Below are positions 7,166-10,312 of a stretch of 10,312 nucleotides of DNA, piece after piece. Positions within the stretch are counted from its first letter, which is position 1; the number at the start of each line of letters is the position of its first letter. The notes beneath the pieces are model-generated. The model made no database searches and had not been told where the DNA came from. It saw only the letters and a program-made list of their open reading frames with translations. The DNA is from UBA3775 sp964584255 (lineage in GTDB: Bacteria; Bacillota; Clostridia; Lachnospirales; Lachnospiraceae). The position numbers were made by a program, and so were the translations under genes. The stretch is taken from the NCBI GenBank assembly GCA_964584255.1, contig CAZOZM010000028.1:1-10312 (forward strand). The letters are read 5' to 3'.

Positions 7166-9554
7166 TTGATTCTCCTGCCAACCTACTTTTTAACGTTCCA
7201 TTTAGGGATTGTTTATCAAAAGCATCCATAAAAGGATATTGATTTATAACACTGATCAATTTTGCCAAAGAAATATCGCTATCTTCATTGATGCCATAGG
7301 TAGCCATGTCTGTCCCCATATTTTTTTCTAATAGTTCTAATACTTGATTTCTTATATCGGGCTGTAAATCTTGAAAATTTACAACTTCTTTTTTCGTATT
7401 TTCTGTAATTTTAAACCTCGCAAATGACATGTGAAAATCCCAAATTCGTTGCGTTGGATCGATAGCCTTCCTGCTTTCACTGTTGATATCTTTGAGATTT
7501 ATATCATCTGGATCAGGAAATGTGTCTTGTAAATATTCGTAGCGATATAAAAATCTTGTTCCTGTATCAATGGAATTAAAGATTGGATATGGGAATATAT
7601 CATTTCCATTTAAATCAGTTCTTTTCATAGAACGTATGACAACACATTCGCCTTTTCTTAATCGCATTAATTTGTTTGGATCTAATAGTGCTTCATCATC
7701 GATCATTTCTGTAAACGATTTATCAAGACTTAATTTCTTTCCGCTACGTTGCAAATTCACACGTGTTTCTGTTCCTAAATCCTTTGAGATACTTTCTGCA
7801 ACATCATAGCTATTCGCGAGGATGTAGATTTTATTACCACAGTTCGACACTATTGTATCTGCAGCTTCGCCGTAAACTCGATTGAGCATGGAATAGTCCT
7901 GAATATAAAGATCAAACGAAATATTTCTTCCAAGACAAACGGTAATCATACTTTCCATATCATCAATTTCCGGCATACTTCCAAATTCATCACAAATAAA
8001 TTTTACATGTCGCTTACATCTTCCAACTGTTTTACTACAAGTTTCTGCGAGATAATAGTAAACCTGTCTGATAAATGCGACAGCCAAAAAATGTTTTGAT
8101 CTGTTGTAATCTGGGATTCCCATAAATACTGCTACTGGTCGTTCTCCAAATCCGACTTGTTTGAAATCCATCGTACTTTCCGCAGTCATTTTCGCAATTG
8201 CCCTACTCTGAAAAACATTCAGTCCTGTTAATAAATTCGCTAAAATACTTCCCTTTGTTTTAGCACCAGAAACCATTGCCGTTGCATAGCGCATTTTCCC
8301 TGGATCTAAAGGTGGACGTACTCGAAAGAACTCATCCAAAGCCATATCATCACTATTACCAAGCGATTGTTGCGAAAGCTCGACAACCATATTTAAAATC
8401 GAATAGACATTGATACATTTTTCATATTTGTCAACATAATAAAATTCCTCTTCTTCTGGAATGTATGATATCTTCGGACTTAAAAATTCATCTTCTTGAT
8501 TCTTTTTACAATCCGCTTTTAAAATATAATAGTCTCGTTTCAATTTTTCTTTTTGGATGCCCTCTCGAGAAACTAAATTTTTATAAAGTTCTACTTTTCT
8601 TGTATAAGCTTCCAATCTTTTCGTATTTAAACGTTCATCTTCATATAAACAATCATTTACATGAGACAAAATCAGTGCAGAAAATACACCACTTGAAGTT
8701 TCGTCAAAGAATTTATCATTTCCACTATTTTCATCACTATTGGGACTATAAACGGAATACGCAAACGAATCTGCCAACAACTCCGCTTCATCGAACAATT
8801 TCTTTTTATAGTAATCAATGATCAATGTTAATGGATTATATCCCATAGAATGTAACGGATCTATGAGGTTAAAGAAATATGTATCATATCCTCGTTCTTC
8901 CAAAGTTTTTTTTGATGATCTATACAATTCTGATTTTGGATCTAAGATAATCATTGATGCCTTTTCTTCTGCTCGCGAATATACATCAATAGAAGGTATT
9001 ACAAAAAATTCACCTTTTCCTGATCGTGTCATACCGATGATCAGATTGTTTGTTGGACTCGTATCGATGTACAACTTATCTCGAAAACGTGAGATGATCG
9101 TTCCACCTGCACCTGGGAACTCTTCTTCTTTTTCTGGTATCTCTTTATATTGTTGTTTGATCTCTTCGACAGTCACAAAGCGAGAATTTCCTTTTTGATC
9201 CACATTAAAATGTTCTTGCGATAAAGATGTTTTTATTTGATAAATTAACATTGCATCAAGAACTACCATAATAAGTACTACCATTAAGTAAATTAAACGA
9301 ACAGTTTTTGATGTCAGCAATAGCTGTAGATCCAAGAAGATAAATCCTAATTTAAACTGAAAACCTGTAACACCTGATTTGATCAAATCTAAGAACATAT
9401 TTATGATCAGATTAACTAACGATAATCCAATAAAATCAAACAGGATAACGATTAGAATAATCATATATTTTCTTGATAAAAATTGATTGATTCGATTTAA
9501 TTGTGACTTGTTTTTCGTTAAAGCCAATACATCATTTTTTATATCTTTAATCAT
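7131..9554 (-). CDS. VirD4/TraG-family type IV coupling protein (TrsK/TraK-like)
   Basis: An 807-residue coupling ATPase that brings the relaxase-DNA complex to the channel at the inner membrane. N-terminal membrane segments lie at about 30-57 and 84-106, with a third hydrophobic stretch at 66-82. The RecA-like domain carries Walker A GMTRSGKGE (174-182), then MIILDPKSELY (201-211), and Walker B VKFICDEFG (517-525, D522/E523), followed by DLYIQDYSMLNRVYG (548-562), all typical of TraG/VirD4 proteins. The region between the two Walker motifs (about 270-400) is long, charged and helical, as expected for the all-alpha domain of the Gram-positive group. A polar C-terminal extension follows about residue 660. 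The ATG overlaps the previous gene by 8 nt (ATGATTAA), with AAGGA upstream. No defect was seen. Confidence 0.94.
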   Translation of the reverse strand: MIKDIKNDVLALTKNKSQLNRINQFLSRKYMIILIVILFDFIGLSLVNLIINMFLDLIKSGVTGFQFKLGFIFLDLQLLLTSKTVRLIYLMVVLIMVVLDAMLIYQIKTSLSQEHFNVDQKGNSRFVTVEEIKQQYKEIPEKEEEFPGAGGTIISRFRDKLYIDTSPTNNLIIGMTRSGKGEFFVIPSIDVYSRAEEKASMIILDPKSELYRSSKKTLEERGYDTYFFNLIDPLHSMGYNPLTLIIDYYKKKLFDEAELLADSFAYSVYSPNSDENSGNDKFFDETSSGVFSALILSHVNDCLYEDERLNTKRLEAYTRKVELYKNLVSREGIQKEKLKRDYYILKADCKKNQEDEFLSPKISYIPEEEEFYYVDKYEKCINVYSILNMVVELSQQSLGNSDDMALDEFFRVRPPLDPGKMRYATAMVSGAKTKGSILANLLTGLNVFQSRAIAKMTAESTMDFKQVGFGERPVAVFMGIPDYNRSKHFLAVAFIRQVYYYLAETCSKTVGRCKRHVKFICDEFGSMPEIDDMESMITVCLGRNISFDLYIQDYSMLNRVYGEAADTIVSNCGNKIYILANSYDVAESISKDLGTETRVNLQRSGKKLSLDKSFTEMIDDEALLDPNKLMRLRKGECVVIRSMKRTDLNGNDIFPYPIFNSIDTGTRFLYRYEYLQDTFPDPDDINLKDINSESRKAIDPTQRIWDFHMSFARFKITENTKKEVVNFQDLQPDIRNQVLELLEKNMGTDMATYGINEDSDISLAKLISVINQYPFMDAFDKQSLNGTLKSRLAGESNVGIMYDSRNS

Positions 9555-9819
9555 AATTTTTTCCTTGTGTTTCTTGTAATCTCAATAATTGACTTATCAT
9601 ATCTTCATAGTCCATATAAAATAATGTTCTAGGGACTGCTTGTATTGCTTTTTCTTTTTGGGAATAAATTTTTTCATCCAATGCTTTTAATTGAAAAGAT
9701 TTCTGATCAATCAATACAATCCGATAAAACTCTTGATCTGAAATACCAAAAAACGAATCGTGAATATCATTGATCTGATCCATTTTTTGCACAGAACATA
9801 ATTCTAAAATCTCTTTCAT
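9547..9819 (-). CDS. Small soluble protein of the conjugation operon, unknown
   Basis: A 90-residue protein without a signal peptide or membrane segment. It is mixed acidic and basic, with alternating helical and strand-like stretches (EFYRIVLIDQKSFQLKALDEK, residues 30-50) and a helical end (EDMISQLLRLQETQGK). The start has only a purine-rich AGAGAGAAG upstream, but the frame is open throughout and the 8-nt overlap with the coupling-protein gene is the same stop/start arrangement used elsewhere in the operon. Genes of similar size precede the coupling protein in pSK41/pIP501-type clusters, so a cytoplasmic partner of the coupling protein is possible. I do not recognise a family. Confidence 0.75.
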   Translation of the reverse strand: MKEILELCSVQKMDQINDIHDSFFGISDQEFYRIVLIDQKSFQLKALDEKIYSQKEKAIQAVPRTLFYMDYEDMISQLLRLQETQGKNYD

Positions 9820-9841
9820 TTTCTTCTCTCTTTTTTAAAGA

Positions 9842-9869
9842 AGGAAGGTACCATAAATAGTACCTTCCT
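9842..9869 (-). promoter_or_regulatory. Intergenic hairpin with AGGAAGGTAC stem, after the pilin-like gene
   Basis: Arms AGGAAGGTAC (9842-9851) and GTACCTTCCT (9860-9869) pair perfectly over 10 bp around an 8-nt loop. It lies 6 nt past the stop of the pilin-like gene. On the minus strand it is followed by CTTCTTTAAAAAAG, not a clean U-tract, so complete termination is doubtful. A partial terminator or mRNA-stabilising stem that keeps pilin expression above that of downstream genes is a reasonable inference. Its core matches the hairpin at 4960-4979. Confidence 0.65.
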
Positions 9870-9875
9870 CTATTT

Positions 9876-10103
9876 TTAAAACACAAACTTACTACTGATT
9901 TCTGTTGCAAGCGTAGTTGCAAGTAATACGATTCCACATCCAAGTACTACAAATGGTAATGCTGACTTCGCAGCTTGTTTTGATTTTTCCGATGGAATAA
10001 TAAATAAAAATCCAACAACTATTAATGCAGCCGCAACTGCAAGATGAATTACTGGTGTGACTGAATTTACCACGTTGTATAAGCCGTTCATTAATTGTTC
10101 CAT
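9876..10103 (-). CDS. VirB2-like pilin candidate, two-helix membrane protein
   Basis: A 75-residue protein with two strong hydrophobic helices (about 15-36 and 47-68) joined by a short basic turn (SEKSKQAAK). This is the architecture of VirB2/TrbC pilins and of the small Maff2/PrgF-type proteins at the head of Gram-positive conjugation operons. It is the first gene after the upstream tnpB-type right end, with AAAGGA (10112-10117) 8 nt before the ATG. Position, size, topology and a following hairpin all suit a highly expressed structural subunit. No cleaved signal peptide is evident, and sequence identity to a named pilin family was not established. Another small membrane component of the channel would fit the same data. 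Confidence 0.8.
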   Translation of the reverse strand: MEQLMNGLYNVVNSVTPVIHLAVAAALIVVGFLFIIPSEKSKQAAKSALPFVVLGCGIVLLATTLATEISSKFVF

Positions 10104-10176
10104 GTTTTGTTTCCTTTCTTTACTTTCTTATTTTTCCGTTTTTAGACAACTCATTATTCTCATTTAAGAATCTTAT
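10104..10176 (-). promoter_or_regulatory. Leader of the conjugation operon, overlapping the predicted omega-RNA guide
   Basis: These 73 bp separate the tnpB-type right end from the first operon gene. They hold the ribosome binding site at 10112-10117 and a near-palindrome TAAGAATCTTA (10165-10175), but no good promoter. The best minus-strand -10 candidate is AATAAT in GAGAATAATGAG, and it has no fitting -35. The operon may therefore be driven at least in part by read-through from the upstream tnpB and its RNA. The first bases of this leader are those a TnpB guide RNA would carry as its guide. Confidence 0.4.
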
Positions 10177-10307
10177 TTGACACTCCCCACAGCTAACGCA
10201 GGGGGATTCTTGTTTCAACCACTACTGCATTGGTTAATACCTTACGGTATTCAATGACTTACACAGTGTCCACAAGCTAGATTATACTGTTCCCGTATGC
10301 CCTACGG
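10177..10307 (-). ncRNA. Putative TnpB omega-RNA (reRNA) scaffold, right copy, at the end of a tnpB gene
   Basis: Seen: this is the second copy of the 131-bp unit, in the same orientation as the left one. The minus-strand hairpin CCGTA/TACGG at 10307-10293 is fully Watson-Crick here, and the terminal hairpin has loop GTTA instead of TTTA. The unit ends in GTGTCAA at 10177; TCAA is a right-end cleavage motif known for IS608. Known: in TnpB systems the bases directly after this end act as the guide. Inference: the guide would be the complement of 10176 downward, starting ATAAGATTCTTAAATGAG, which is also the leader of the conjugation operon. Whether this RNA is made and loaded cannot be told from sequence. 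Confidence 0.62.
10177..10307. repeat. 131-bp direct repeat, right copy (IS200/IS605 right-end type)
   Basis: This is the partner of the repeat at 1-131. It continues to the right into what looks like tnpB coding sequence (last codons at 10282-10312), whereas the left copy does not. The right copy is thus the better candidate for a right end still attached to its parent element. Confidence 0.95.
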
Positions 10308-10312
10308 TGCAG
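10282..10312 (-). CDS. tnpB: 3' end of an IS200/IS605-family tnpB (partial, runs off the window)
   Basis: The last codons before the window edge read, on the minus strand, C-T-V-G-H-T-G-T-V and then TAA (10284-10282). A short C-terminal stretch like TVGHTG, followed by this kind of GC-rich right-end hairpin, is typical of TnpB proteins of IS200/IS605 elements. Those are RNA-guided DNA endonucleases that help retain the element. Everything upstream, including the RuvC and zinc-finger parts, would lie beyond base 10312. The call therefore rests on nine residues and the adjoining right end, and an intact gene cannot be claimed. The left copy (1-131) has M in place of the second T of this motif and nothing tnpB-like further upstream. 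Confidence 0.5.
   Translation of the reverse strand, partial: CTVGHTGTV

Noticed and set aside
8465..9198. Two consecutive plus-strand open frames (118 and 126 codons)
   Set aside because: They are antisense to the coupling-protein gene, whose Walker motifs and continuous frame establish the coding strand; composition is biased as expected for a shadow frame.
9842..9869. Rho-independent terminator after the pilin-like gene
   Set aside because: The stem is good, but the minus strand continues CTTCTTTAAAAAAG, not a run of T, and the downstream genes appear to need the same transcript.
1..10312. CRISPR array or tRNA/rRNA genes
   Set aside because: No regularly spaced repeats and no recognisable tRNA or rRNA sequence were seen; the only long repeat is the 131-bp pair at the ends.

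Overview
The window looks like part of a mobile element from a low-GC Gram-positive bacterium (Bacillota, plausibly a gut Clostridia or Erysipelotrichia relative). The grounds are AT-rich coding sequence, AGGAGG-type ribosome binding sites, tightly packed and overlapping genes, and a type IV secretion gene set of the Gram-positive plasmid/ICE kind (pSK41 Trs, pIP501 Tra and Prg relatives). No host gene, integrase, relaxase or replication gene is visible, so plasmid and ICE cannot be told apart.

All genes lie on the minus strand and read from right to left as one apparent operon. In transcription order they are: a two-helix VirB2-like pilin candidate (9876-10103); a 90-residue unknown (9547-9819); a VirD4/TraG coupling ATPase (7131-9554); an overlapped 57-residue small ORF (6992-7165); a VirB6/TrbL-like channel protein with a long hydrophilic tail (4981-7008); a PrgI/TrsC/VirB3-like membrane protein (4619-4942); a TrsD-like membrane protein that resembles the N-terminal domain of VirB4 (3958-4626); the VirB4 ATPase (2021-3940); a bifunctional wall hydrolase with glucosaminidase and M23 domains (977-2020); a membrane-anchored unknown (475-966); and a small protein with a possible nucleoside-deoxyribosyltransferase-like segment (137-457). 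Together they would form the energy centre, inner-membrane channel, pilin and wall-opening enzyme of a conjugation machine. VirB8-like, relaxase and adhesin components are not recognised here.

The operon is bracketed by two direct copies of a 131-bp sequence (1-131 and 10177-10307) that differ at only two bases. On the minus strand each copy looks like the right end of an IS200/IS605-family tnpB element. The right copy carries the last codons of a TnpB (reading CTVGHTGTV then stop), and both end in a GC-rich hairpin followed by GTGTCAA. This is where TnpB guide RNAs (omega/reRNA) are encoded. The unit folds on paper into at least four hairpins, and both base differences leave the minus-strand fold intact. 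The right copy sits directly upstream of the operon in the same direction, so its guide position would be the operon leader. The left copy sits 5 bp past the last stop codon, so the operon transcript would end in an omega-RNA-like scaffold.

The two intergenic gaps inside the operon hold related hairpins built on the same GGTACTATTTAT core, one after the pilin gene and one after the VirB6-like gene. No Rho-independent terminator with a U-tract and no convincing promoter was seen.
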